Source of the DNA: Candidatus Wallbacteria bacterium
GTDB lineage: Bacteria > Muiribacteriota > UBA6191 > JACPRK01
DNA length: 64,000 bases
Direction: 5' to 3'
NCBI GenBank assembly: GCA_016213845.1
Contig: JACQZN010000103.1
Location: 1 to 64,000, forward strand
Shown here: in pieces, positions 1-10,000 of the stretch
Numbering within the stretch: the stretch's first letter is position 1
How the letters are laid out: every line of letters starts with the position of its first letter
Translations under genes and position numbers: made by a program
Notes under the pieces: model-generated
What the model was told of the DNA's origin: nothing
Seen by the model: only the letters and a program-made list of their open reading frames with translations
The model's database searches: none

Positions 1-83
1 GGTACAGGTAGACGCCACGGGATTTCGCGGTACAGGTAGACGCCACCAGATTCGCCACGAGATTCGACGGGATTCTCGCGGCT
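1..83. repeat. Short direct repeats at window edge
   Basis: An 18-bp unit beginning GGTACAGGTAGACGCC occurs at 1-18 and again at 29-46 (28-bp period). It is followed by degenerate GATTCG-containing pieces up to about 80. This looks like the end of a short tandem array cut by the window edge. It lies directly after the stop codon of the minus-strand gene that ends at 84. Confidence 0.6.
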
Positions 84-677
84 CTACCTGGGCGGCTGGA
101 TGGCCAGCATCGTGCAACTCCAGATGTCCCAGTAGCCGGGTTTGCAGCGTTCGACCGAGCGCCAGGGGGCGGGGTCGCGAAGAATCAGCTCGCCGGATTC
201 GACGCCGCGCAGGGTGATCCAGTGGGACCCGTGGTGCTTGCACCCTTCGAAGGCCAGCGTCTTGTCGGGGATGCATGCGACGACGGGGACGCCCCTATGG
301 AGCCAGTGGAGTATGTGACTCTTGTTCGGCGCCTCGGCCACCCAGTCCCCACCCTCGCGCACGAAGAGCTTGCCCACGTCGCGGGCGGACGGATCGACGA
401 TCTGCACCGGGAAGCCCAGGCTGAGCGCGATGCGGCCGAGCCTGCCCGGACCGATGCCGTCCTTGCGCAACATCCTGGGCAGCACCAGCGGGTGGCGCTC
501 CAGCTCCGCCACCGTCACGTCCAGCCCATGGAAGTTGAAGACCATGCACATCGCCCCCAACCCGCACCCAGCGTTGTAGCCCTGGTGGACGTGCGGGAGG
601 GGAAGGAGGATGTCGCCTTTCCGGGAGCGGTTCTTTGCTGTCACTGGTCGGCTGCGGTTCGGCGCAATCTGTAACAT
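84..677 (-). CDS. C39-like cysteine peptidase-fold protein
   Basis: The 197-aa product has the layout of the peptidase C39-like (papain-fold) family. Cys38 sits in GYNAGCGLGA at the start of a helix, His152 in HHGSHWITL, and Asp168 in LILRDPAP, which is the Cys-His-Asp order expected for catalysis. The segment MVFNFHGLDVTVAEL followed by a GIGPGRLGRIALSLGF helix is typical of the family. No ABC-transporter or membrane domain is attached and no signal peptide is visible, so this is a stand-alone cytoplasmic domain, not a bacteriocin exporter. There is no recognisable substrate or leader peptide nearby. The start at 677 is the only good ATG, and its ribosome site is weak. The fold is fairly clear; activity is inferred. 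Confidence 0.7.
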   Translation of the reverse strand: MLQIAPNRSRPVTAKNRSRKGDILLPLPHVHQGYNAGCGLGAMCMVFNFHGLDVTVAELERHPLVLPRMLRKDGIGPGRLGRIALSLGFPVQIVDPSARDVGKLFVREGGDWVAEAPNKSHILHWLHRGVPVVACIPDKTLAFEGCKHHGSHWITLRGVESGELILRDPAPWRSVERCKPGYWDIWSCTMLAIQPPR

Positions 678-791
678 GCGTCACCCCGCCCCGTCCACCC
701 GGACGCCCGGGGTGGGTTGCGCATTGGCGTGGGCGTGTGTATGATCTTTCGGGCCTGGCCGCCGGGCAGGGCGCGCGCCAGGCATTCGAAG

Positions 792-1133
792 ATGCGCGAT
801 ATCGGTTTCCTCAAGCTGTTCCCGTCGGCGTGGCTCACGGCGCTCCTGTGCTGTCTGGTCGTTGCGTTTGCCGGCTCCAACTGGCAGCTCGAGCCCGAGG
901 CGCTGCTCTCCGACCCCTGTGGCCGCGAGGAGTCCAAGCACGAGGGCGAATCCGAAAAGGCCGGAGCCGAGCTCCAGACCTACCATCGGGTCTCTCGGCC
1001 CGGTGCCCGCCGCTCCGTCGCCCGGCCGGGAGTCCGTTCCCCGGCGCGCGAGATTCTCGCCCGACCGCGCATCGCCCCTCGACTGCCGCTGGCGCAGCCG
1101 CCGCACCTGGCCCATCCGCCGCTGATCTGCTAG
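792..1133 (+). CDS. Small putative membrane-anchored protein
   Basis: This is a 113-aa frame I do not recognise. The N-terminus (MRDIGFLKLFPSAWLTALLCCLVVAFAGS) has one hydrophobic stretch that could be a signal anchor or signal peptide. A charged Glu/Lys/Ser stretch and an Arg/Pro-rich tail follow. The start at 792 is preferred over 717 because it puts the hydrophobic segment at the N-terminus. It is divergent from the C39-like gene. The Arg/Pro-rich tail is what high-GC non-coding frames also give, so it may not be a real gene. Confidence 0.35.
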   Translation: MRDIGFLKLFPSAWLTALLCCLVVAFAGSNWQLEPEALLSDPCGREESKHEGESEKAGAELQTYHRVSRPGARRSVARPGVRSPAREILARPRIAPRLPLAQPPHLAHPPLIC

Positions 1134-1346
1134 CCGCCCTTCGACCGGCCGGCGGGCCCGGCTCGCGTGCGTCCCGAGCGACTCCATCCGCGAGTCGCCG
1201 CTCGCGAATGCCCGGCCGCCGTCCGCCGCTTGCGGCGCCCGTTCTCGCCTGAGCTCTCATCGGGCCCGAACGTGCCCGCCGCGCCCGCCACCTGGCCGCC
1301 TGGCCGGTGGTTCGACCCAACCGTCGACGATTCGAAGGAGCACCCA

Positions 1347-2021
1347 ATGCAGAAACTCGTTCAAGGAATTCACCGGTTCCAGACGGAAGTCTTCAGCTCG
1401 CAGAAAGCACTGTTCGAGCGACTCGCCAAGAAGCAGGAGCCCGACGCGCTCTTCATCACCTGCGCCGACTCGCGCATCAACCCCAACCTCATCACCCAGA
1501 CCGAGCCGGGCGATCTCTTCATCCTGCGCAACGCCGGCAATATCATCCCGGCCTTCGGCGCCGTCACCGGCGGCGAAGCTGCCACCATCGAATTCGCCGT
1601 CGCGGGCCTGGGGGTCAAGGACATCATCGTCTGCGGCCACACGCACTGCGGCGCCGTGAAGGCGATACTCGACCCGTCGCGCTCGGCTTCGATGCCCACC
1701 GTCGAGAGCTGGCTCAAGAACGCCGAGTCCACGCGCCGGATCATCCGCGACAACTACAGCCACCTCACGGGCGACAAGCTCGAGACTGCCGCCGTCGAAG
1801 AGAACGTCCTGGTGCAGGTCGAGAGCCTGCGCACCCATCCGGCTGTCGCCAGCGCTCTCGCCGGCCACCGGCTGCACCTGCACGCCTGGGTCTACAAGAT
1901 CGAGACCGGCGAGGTCTTCCACTTCGACAGCGACACCAACGAGTTCACCCCCATCCAGTACGGCCAGTTGATGCCGAGGCTCGCTCACGGAATCGGCGCC
2001 GAGCGCCGGCCCGCCGCCTGA
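1347..2021 (+). CDS. Beta-class carbonic anhydrase
   Basis: The 224-aa enzyme interconverts CO2 and bicarbonate in the cytoplasm. Beta-class zinc ligands are all present: Cys39 and Asp41 with Arg43 in CADSR, and His98 and Cys101 in GHTHCGAV. The Asp-Arg pair that gates the active site is intact. The frame is open upstream to 1167, but the ATG at 1347 is preferred: GGAG lies 6 nt before it and the protein then has the usual family length. It is followed after 27 nt by a SulP-family transporter, a pairing known for bicarbonate uptake or CO2 concentration. Family assignment is certain; the physiological direction is inferred. Confidence 0.95.
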   Translation: MQKLVQGIHRFQTEVFSSQKALFERLAKKQEPDALFITCADSRINPNLITQTEPGDLFILRNAGNIIPAFGAVTGGEAATIEFAVAGLGVKDIIVCGHTHCGAVKAILDPSRSASMPTVESWLKNAESTRRIIRDNYSHLTGDKLETAAVEENVLVQVESLRTHPAVASALAGHRLHLHAWVYKIETGEVFHFDSDTNEFTPIQYGQLMPRLAHGIGAERRPAA

Positions 2022-2048
2022 GCCCGCTAGCCGCAAGGACACAAGACG

Positions 2049-3497
2049 ATGAACGTAAACGAAATCCACTCACACGACTCCCATCGCCACGGAACCAGCC
2101 GCACGGACCTGCCTGGTGCCCGGCACCACGCCTCTCTCGGCCCGGCCCCGCTCCGGGAGGCCTCCGAAAGCGGGCTGGCCGCCAGGCTGCGCTACTTCCT
2201 CATGCCGGCCGATGAGCGCTATGAAGATCTGACGCGCGGCCCCTGGTACTTGAACGTCCTGCGAGACTTCACTGCCGGGCTCGTGGTCGCCATGGTGGCC
2301 ATCCCGCTCGCCATGGGGTTCGCCATGGCGTCCGGCCTGCGCCCCGAGCAGGGCATCCTGGGCGGCGCGGTCGCCGGCCTGGTCGGAGCGCTCTTCGGCG
2401 GCTCCAAGTACCAGGTCTACGGCCCCACCGCCGCCTTCATCCCGATCATCGCCGCCGCCGTCGCCAAGCACGGCCACCCATTCCTGGTCTCGGCCTCGCT
2501 CGCGGCGGGCGTGATCCTGCTGCTGATGGGCTTGGCGCGGCTGGGACGGTTCGTCGAGATGGTCCCGCACTCCATCGTCGTCGGCTTCACCGTCGGCATC
2601 GCGGGCACCATCGCGCTCTCGCAATCGGGCGACATCCTGGGCTTGCAAGCCAAGATGGGCACGACATTTCTCGCGAAGCTCTCGACCATCGCCGAGCACC
2701 TGGGCGAGGTGAACGGCTACGCCATCTTCCTGGCCCTCCTCACGTTTGCCATCACCAAGGGGCTGCAGCTCATCTCCATCTACATCCCGGCCCCGCTCAT
2801 CTCGATCGGCTTCTGCACGGCCATCGCCGCCACGGCCTGGTCCAGCAAGGGGCTGGCCACCGTGGCCGACCGTTTCGGCAAGATCCCGACGGACTTCTGG
2901 GTCTTCACCCCCCCGGAAGCCCTCCAGCTCTCGACCTCCTACCTGGCAGACTTCGCGGTGCTGGTGGTCAGCATCGTCTTCATCTCCGCGCTCGAGAGCC
3001 TGCTCTGCTCCCGGATGGCGGATCGCCTGGCCGAAAACCCAGGCCATAAGTTCCACTCCAGCAAGGAGTTCTGGGGCCAGGGCATGGTCCAGATCCTCGT
3101 CCCTCTGATGAACGGCTTCCCGCACACCGGCGCGCTCGCCCGTACCGCCACCAACATCAAGCTCGGGGCCGTCTCGCCGCTGGCCGGCATCTTCAAGGCC
3201 GTCCTAAAGCTGTTGCTGGCGGTCTACCTGGCCAGCTACCTGGAGCAGGTCCCTCTGGCTTGCATCGGCGGCATCCTCCTCTATGTGGCCTTCAACATGG
3301 TCAAGCCGGCCGAGATCCGCGAGGTGCTGGTGATGGGGCGACTCGAGACGGCGATGATGCTCTACACCGCGGTGATGGTCCTGGTGACGAATTTCCTGGT
3401 CGGAGTCGTCAGCGCGCTCGTGCTCTATCCGGTGGTCCTGAAACTCTCGGGCAAGCTCGGTGGCGATGCCCAGGCGATCGAGCCCGAGGTGGCTTGA
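2049..3497 (+). CDS. SulP-family anion (probable bicarbonate) transporter
   Basis: This 482-aa polytopic inner-membrane protein belongs to the SulP family (sulfate/bicarbonate permeases). The start of the transmembrane core has PLAMGFAMASGL and the conserved YQVYGPTAAF loop, and about a dozen hydrophobic helices follow. The protein stops shortly after the last helix, so the cytoplasmic C-terminal STAS domain of many SulP proteins is absent. The N-terminus is His-rich (IHSHDSHRHG). AAGGAC precedes the ATG. Because it follows a beta-carbonic anhydrase in the same operon, bicarbonate (BicA-like) is a more likely substrate than sulfate, but sequence alone cannot decide. Confidence 0.9.
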   Translation: MNVNEIHSHDSHRHGTSRTDLPGARHHASLGPAPLREASESGLAARLRYFLMPADERYEDLTRGPWYLNVLRDFTAGLVVAMVAIPLAMGFAMASGLRPEQGILGGAVAGLVGALFGGSKYQVYGPTAAFIPIIAAAVAKHGHPFLVSASLAAGVILLLMGLARLGRFVEMVPHSIVVGFTVGIAGTIALSQSGDILGLQAKMGTTFLAKLSTIAEHLGEVNGYAIFLALLTFAITKGLQLISIYIPAPLISIGFCTAIAATAWSSKGLATVADRFGKIPTDFWVFTPPEALQLSTSYLADFAVLVVSIVFISALESLLCSRMADRLAENPGHKFHSSKEFWGQGMVQILVPLMNGFPHTGALARTATNIKLGAVSPLAGIFKAVLKLLLAVYLASYLEQVPLACIGGILLYVAFNMVKPAEIREVLVMGRLETAMMLYTAVMVLVTNFLVGVVSALVLYPVVLKLSGKLGGDAQAIEPEVA

Positions 3498-3512
3498 GAG
3501 GAGGCGAACGCG

Positions 3513-4058
3513 ATGCTAGAGTCCGCCAAGGATGGAGCGCAGCCCGCCCGCAAGGCCGCGCCGGGAGCTGCGAAACGATCGATGAACGTCTGGAGACGCG
3601 CCCTCAAACGGCTCTTCGCCGACTCGGTCTTCGAGTCGCTCACGCCGGACCAGAACCTGGCCGTCCTGGAGGCGCTCGAGGTGAGCGTCCTGGCTGACGG
3701 CGAGGTGACGGAAGAAGAGCTGCGCCTCCTCCGAAGCGATGTCTGGCGGCTGCCCTGGGCGTGGAACCAGGATGACGCCGAAGTGGAACAGTCACTGGAG
3801 GCCGCGGCCCGGCGCATCGATGCGATCCGGTCAGACGAGGACGCGCTCCTCGAGCACACCGAAGCGATCGCCGCGCGGCTGCCGGACGGGCCGGTCCGCG
3901 AGGCCGTCTACGAGATGCTCGTGGAGCTGAGCCTGGCCGACGGAGCCGGCGAGTGGGAGGACGACGTCCTCGAGGTCTTCCGGCGCAAATCCGGAATCCC
4001 GCGCGAGCGCGCGCAGCGCATCGCTGCGAAGCTCAAGGACCGCATCCACTTCGGGTAA
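3513..4058 (+). CDS. TerB-like domain protein
   Basis: The 181-aa cytoplasmic protein resembles the TerB/DjlA-N tellurite-resistance-type helical domain. It has two acidic helix-loop elements, VLADGEVTEEELRLL in the first half and SLADGAGEWEDDVLEVF in the second, which are the typical metal-binding Asp/Glu repeats of TerB. A basic N-terminal stretch of about 30 residues precedes the domain. It begins 15 nt after the SulP gene, so it is probably the third gene of the operon. Its stop lies 10 nt from the convergent stop of the 1994-aa surface protein. Its role with carbonic anhydrase and transporter is unknown. Confidence 0.7.
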   Translation: MLESAKDGAQPARKAAPGAAKRSMNVWRRALKRLFADSVFESLTPDQNLAVLEALEVSVLADGEVTEEELRLLRSDVWRLPWAWNQDDAEVEQSLEAAARRIDAIRSDEDALLEHTEAIAARLPDGPVREAVYEMLVELSLADGAGEWEDDVLEVFRRKSGIPRERAQRIAAKLKDRIHFG

Positions 4059-4068
4059 CCGGCCGCCG

Positions 4069-7000
4069 CTATCGTCCCGGCGCCCGCTCCGAGTCGGCAG
4101 GACCCACCAGGGGCGGGCCCGGGCGCGCCGGCGGCGACGGGAAGCCCGTCTTCCCCTGCCCTGTCCCCGGCACCACCGGCAGGGGCAGCTCGAGCGTCAC
4201 CGCGGTCTGCGCCGGAATACTCACGACGTATCCGGTGCCCGAAAGGATCGGCAGCGTCGCCGGGAGCTGCTGGAGCGAACCGATGAAGCGAGTCACTCGA
4301 CCCGAACGCACCAGGCCGGCGACGTAGGAGGCGCCGAGCGAGCGGTGCAGGTCGCCCGCGGTTACAATCGCCGTGGGGCCGGCCGGCACCGGGACGCCTG
4401 GGGCCGGCAGGAGCGCCGTCAGCCCCAGCAGGTTCGCACCCGGGAAGAAGGTCCGCCTGCGGCTCGCGGGCGTCCAGGCAAAGGCGCCCGTCAAGCTCAA
4501 CGTGGCCGGAGCCGCGACGTCGACGACATACCCTTGCCCCGGCAGCAGGTCGAAATCCGGGAAGAGGTTCGAAGGCGTCGGAACGTATGCCTCGAAAGTG
4601 GAAGCGCCCGCGGCGTTGCGGGTGGCGCGCGCGACATAGCGGGCGCCGACCCTGGCGGCCAGCGCGGAAGCGGTCAGGGTGACGGGCGGGCGGGCCGCCA
4701 GCGAAATCAGGTTGAGCCCCCTACTGAGCGGAATGGAGAACGTCAGCGTCGTCGCCAGCCTGGGCGAGGCGCTGGTCGTCGACGGATTGCCCGCGCGGTC
4801 GACAGCGGCGACCGAGATCGAGAAGGAGTCGTCGAGCAAGCCCTCCCCGTCGGCGGGGAAGAGGTACGTGTCGTAGGTGTGGGCGTTGCCTGCCGCGGTG
4901 GGTGTCATCGGTCGCGCCGTGACGTTCGAAGCCCCTCCAGCGCGCGTGAGCGAGAGCGTGGGCGCGGCAGCGACCGGCTCCTGGAAGGTGGCCGTGATCC
5001 GGAGCGGGCCTCCCGCCAGGGGCTGCTGGCTACTGAAGGCGAGGGTGCCGGCGGGACCGACGATGTCGTTGGCGCCCGTTGCCGCCGGGCTCACGTTCAA
5101 GACGGCGTCGGTGGCGGTGACGAAGACCGCGGTCTGCGAGTTGTCGCCGATGGCGAAGTCGAACGTGCCGGTCGACGCGACGGCCTCGGCCAGCTGGGTC
5201 GAGAGGCCTGCGTTCGAGTAGACGCGGACGGTGGAGCCGGCCTCGGCCGTGCCCCCCACCCGGTCGGGGGTGCCTGGCGGACTCTGCGTCACGGTCACGA
5301 TCGGCGCGGCCGGGGCCGCGATGTCGTTGGAGGCGCTGCTGGTGGCGCTCTCGTTGCCGGAGGAGTCCGTGGCGGTGACGAAGACCGCGGCGTTGGCGTT
5401 GTCGCCGATCCCAAGGTCGAAGAGCCCTGCCGGCACGGAGGCGCTGGCGACCGTGGTCGACCGCGCGGACGTCGCGTACACCCTCACCGTGGAGCCGATC
5501 TCGGAGGAGCCGCTCACGCGGTCGGCGGTTCCCGGGGGGCTCTGGGTGAGCGTGATGGACGGGGCCGTTGGCGCTACGATGTCGTTGGCGGCGCTGGTTG
5601 AGGCGCTCTCGTTTCCGGCGGAGTCGGTAGCGGTGGCGAAGACGGTGGCGACGGTGTTGTCGCCCAGGGAGAAGTCGAAGGCGCCGGCCGTCAGGCCGCC
5701 GGCGACGACCGCGGTCAGCTCGGCGTTGGAGTAGAGCCGCACGATCGTAGCGGCCTCCGCTGTGCCGGAAGCTCGGTCGGAGGCGCCGGGCGGACGCTGC
5801 GTGACGGTCAGCGACGGGGGCGCCGGCGGCGCCACGTCGTTGGTCGCCGCGGTGCCAGGGCCTTCGTTGCCGGCGCGGTCGGTGGCGGTGACGAACACGG
5901 TGGCGTTGGTGTTACTGCCGATGGAGAGGTCGTAGACGCCGCCTGCGGCCGTCCCGGAGGTCACGAGCTGGGACTTGGCCGACGAGGCGTAGACGCGGAC
6001 GGCGCTGCCGGTCTCGGCCGAACCCGCCACTCGATCGACCGTCGGCGGGGCGTTCTGGGTGACGGCTGCTACAGGAGCCGCTGGAGCGACTGTATCCACG
6101 ACGAAGGTCGCGCTTCCTGGCTGGACGGTGAGCGCATTGCCCGTGCTGTCCGCTGCGGCCAGAGTGAGGGTGAAGACCCCGTCGTCGGTCTCGGTGAGGG
6201 AGCGGCTGAAGGTCCAGACGGACCGGCTGGAGCTCGCAGTCATCGGCGTCGCGGGCGAAACGTCGTTGGCTGAGCTGGCAGCGCCGCCCGCGATGGAGAG
6301 GGTTGGCGCGCCGGGCGTGATCTCCTCGGCGAAGGTCGCCGTGACTGCGAACGGACCCAGTGGATAGAGCCGCTCCGGTATGCTGTAGGTAAGGACGGCC
6401 GTCGGCGAGGCCGTGTCGACGACGCCAGACTGCGACGCGTTCGCCTCCGACTGGGTGTTGCCGGCCACGTCGGTGACGGTCGTGCGATCGAGTGCCACCG
6501 AGTAGGCGTCGCCGCCCTGGCTGGAGGTCCCGCTCACCGTGGTCGCGTACAGGAATCGTCGGGGAGACAGACGTGTCGTCGAGAACGCCCCGAAACGCGC
6601 AGCGCCTGCCCCCGTGACCCGGAGCGTGGGGTCGACGTCGCCCAGGTCCTCGGCGATGTCGGCCGTGATCGAGAGCGAGCCCGGACCGAGCAGGGCCGGT
6701 CCGCGGCCAAACGTGAGCGTCGGCGTCGGGGGGGCGACGGTATCGATGGTGAAGGTTCGATTCGAGGGTTGAGTGGCGATGCCGTTGCCGCTCGGATCGA
6801 AGGCCGTGAGCGTGATGGTGAAGCTGCCGTCGTCGGGCCCGCTGCCAGAGATGGTGCGGAAGAAGCTCCACGACTGCCGGCTGGAGCCCTGGTCCATCTG
6901 GGTGAGCGTGACGTCGTTGGAAGTGCCCGAGCCGCCCGAGATTTCGATCGCCGCCGCCGAGGGCGTTGCATCCTCCGAGAAGACCGCCGTCACCGTGAAG

Positions 7001-10000
7001 CCCTGGGCCCGATAGAGAAGGTTCGGATTGCTGTAGCTGAGCGTGGCAGTCAGCGGGACCGTGTCCACGATACCCGCGGTGACCGGGTCGGAGCTGGTCT
7101 GCGTGTTGTCCGCCGGGTCCTTCACCGAAGAGCCGATGACACTCATCACGTAAGCGTCACCCGCCGCCGCGGTCGTGCCGCTGACGTCGAAGAGGAACGT
7201 GAAGAGCTGCGGGTCGAGCCTCGTGACGGTCGGACCCTGGAAACGCGCCGCTGCCGCGCCGGTGAAATCGAAGGAGGGCGTGACGTCTGCCGCCAGCGGC
7301 TCCGAGTAGGCCGCCGTGACGAGCAGCGCGCCGGCGGAGAGGAAATCGGGCGAGCGGCTGAAGGAGAGCGGCGCCACGGTCTGAGGAGCGACCGTGTCGA
7401 TGGTGAGGGTGTTGGAGGTCGGTTGCACGATGAGCGGGTTGCCCGCTTGATCGGCTGCGGTCAGCGTCAGGGCGAAGCCGCCGTCGTCCACGCCCCCGCC
7501 CGCCACGGTCCTGGAGAAAGTCCAGGTCTGGCGGTTGCCAAGGATCGACATCGTCCCGGTGACGTCGTTGGTGGTCGAGGTCAAGCCGCCCGAGAACGCC
7601 AGGACCGGCGCGGTCGGACTGATCTCCTCGTTGAACGCAGCGGTCACGCCCAGCGACTCCGCCCGGTAAATGCGGCTGGCCTTGCTGTAGGTCAAGAGCG
7701 TGGCCTGCGGGGACATCGTGTCGACCTTGCCGACGCGGAGCTCGCTGGCTGTGGCCTGCACGTTGCCGGCGGTGTCGAACACGTTGGCGCTGGCGAGCGT
7801 GGCCGTGAAGTCGTCGCCCGACTGGGACGAGGTCCCGGTGATGGCGGTGGCGTACGCGAAGGTCTGGTTGTCGATCCGCACCGGGACGAGCACCGCGGGG
7901 ACGACGAGCGCGGCGCCCGTGCCGTCGAACTGGATCGTGGGTGTGGTGGAGGTGCTGAGCGGCTCGATGAACACGGCCGTGATGGCGAGCGGACCGCTGG
8001 CCAGGAAGCTCGGCCCGCGGGAGAAGGTCAGGGACGAAACCGTCGGGGGCATCGTGTCTACCGTCCCCGACTGGGTCGCCGGTGCCTGGGTGTTGCCGGC
8101 CGGGTCCTTGCCACCCGAGAGCGTCGCCGTGTAGGACTGTCCGCCCTGGGAGGTCGAGCCGCCGACCGTCACGGAGTAGACGAAGAGCTGATTGGTGCTG
8201 CGGGAAACCGAGTTGATGGTGAAGTTCGCGGACGGCGAGAACGCGAGCGTCGGGGTCTGCGCGGCCGCGATGTCCTCCGTGAATTGGGCCGAGACGCTGA
8301 CGCCGCCCGGCGTCAGAAAGGCCGGCCCGCGGCTGAAGGAGAGAGTAGGAGTCACTGGCGCCGTCGTGTCCACGACACCGGTCTGAACCGCATCCGAGGC
8401 CTGCGGATTGCCGGCCACGTCCTGACCGCCCGAGACGGTGATGTCGTACGGATTTCCGCCCTCGGAGGTCGCGCCGCCGACGGTCAGGGTGTAGACGAAG
8501 ACCTGGTTCGACTGCCGAGCCGTCGAATCGAGCGTCAAGTTCGCGCTCGGCGTGGCGTCCAGCGTGGGCGTGGCGTCCGAACCGACGTCCTCCCCGTACT
8601 GCGCCGTTACCAAGAGACTTCCCGCGCTCAGAAAGGCGGGTCCGCGACTGAGGGAGAGCGAGGGCGCGCCCGGCGGTGTGATGTCGATCGTGAACGTATT
8701 GGACGGCGTCGAAGCATTGCGATTCCCCACTGCATCCGCTCCGGAGACTTGCACCGTGCGCGTCCCCGTCGGATCGCCTCCGTCGATCGTCGCCTGGAAG
8801 AGCCAGGTGCGCAGATCGGCAGAGGGGTTGGTCATCGCCTGGTTGGTCACGGTCGAGCCGCCGACCGTGCTCCCCGTGATCGATATGGCCGCGGCCGTCG
8901 GGGAGATGTCCTCATCGAAGGTGGCCGTGAGGACGAGATTGTCGCCGCCCTTGTAGGCGTTTGGGGTCTTGCTGTAGGTGAGCGTCGAGATCGTGGGCGC
9001 GGTGGTGTCGATCGTGAACGTGGGGGAGGGGGTGGAGAGGTTGGCGTTGCCCGCGGCGTCGGTACCCACGATCTCGACGGTGCGGGTGCCGGAGGAATCG
9101 GTCGTGGCGACGGTGACGTCGAAGAGCCAGGTGCGCAGATCGGCGGAGGGGTTGGTGAGAGCGGCCGCGGTGACGGTGACGCCAGCGACGGTGCCTCCCG
9201 TGATCGATATGGCCGCGGCCGTGGGAGTGATGTCCTCGTCGAAAGTGGCCGTGAGGACGAGGTTGTCGCCGCCCTTGTAGGCGTTGGGAGTCTTGCTGTA
9301 CGTGACTGACGAGAGGGTCGGCGCGGTGTTGTCGATGGCGAAACCTACGGTGAAGAGCCAGATGCTGTTCCCGGCCAGATCTGCTCCGTAGATTTCGACG
9401 GGCCTGAGTGCAGTCGAATCTGCCGCAGAGATGGTCGCCGTGAACAGCCATGTGCGGAGGTCGTCGGAGGGATTGGCCATCGAAGCGTTGCCAACGGTGG
9501 CTTCAGCAACGGTGCCACCTGTGATGGTGATGAGTGCGGCGGTTGGAGTAATGTCGGCGTCGAATGTAGCCGTGATGATCAGAATGTCTACGCTCCTGTA
9601 GGAAGTGGACGACTTGCTGTAGGTGATGGAATCCACGGAAGGAGGCGTGTTGTCGATTGTCAGGACGTTGGAGGGTGTGGAGGCGTTGATTTCGCCCGAG
9701 TCGTTGGCGCCCAATATTTCGATAGTCCTGGGGCCGTCCGAGTCGAAGAACCCTACCGTGGCGGCGAAAAGCCAAGTGCGCAGATCGGCCGAGGGATTGG
9801 TCATCGAAACGCCGGTGACCGTGGTGCCGGCGACGGGCCCGCCCGTGATCGTGATGCCGGCAGCGGTGGGGGTGATGTCCTGGTCGAAAGTGGCCGTGAG
9901 GACGAGGTTATCGTCGCCCCTGTAGGCATTCGGCGTCTTGCTGTACGTGACCGAGGTGATCGACGGGGCAACCGCCAGCGCAGGCCCCGCGCCGAGCGCG

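Noticed and set aside
6769..9309. 846-codon plus-strand frame opposite the Ig-repeat protein
   Set aside because: Arg/Gly/Val-rich shadow translation without motif. The opposite strand encodes clear repeated beta modules with a signal peptide.
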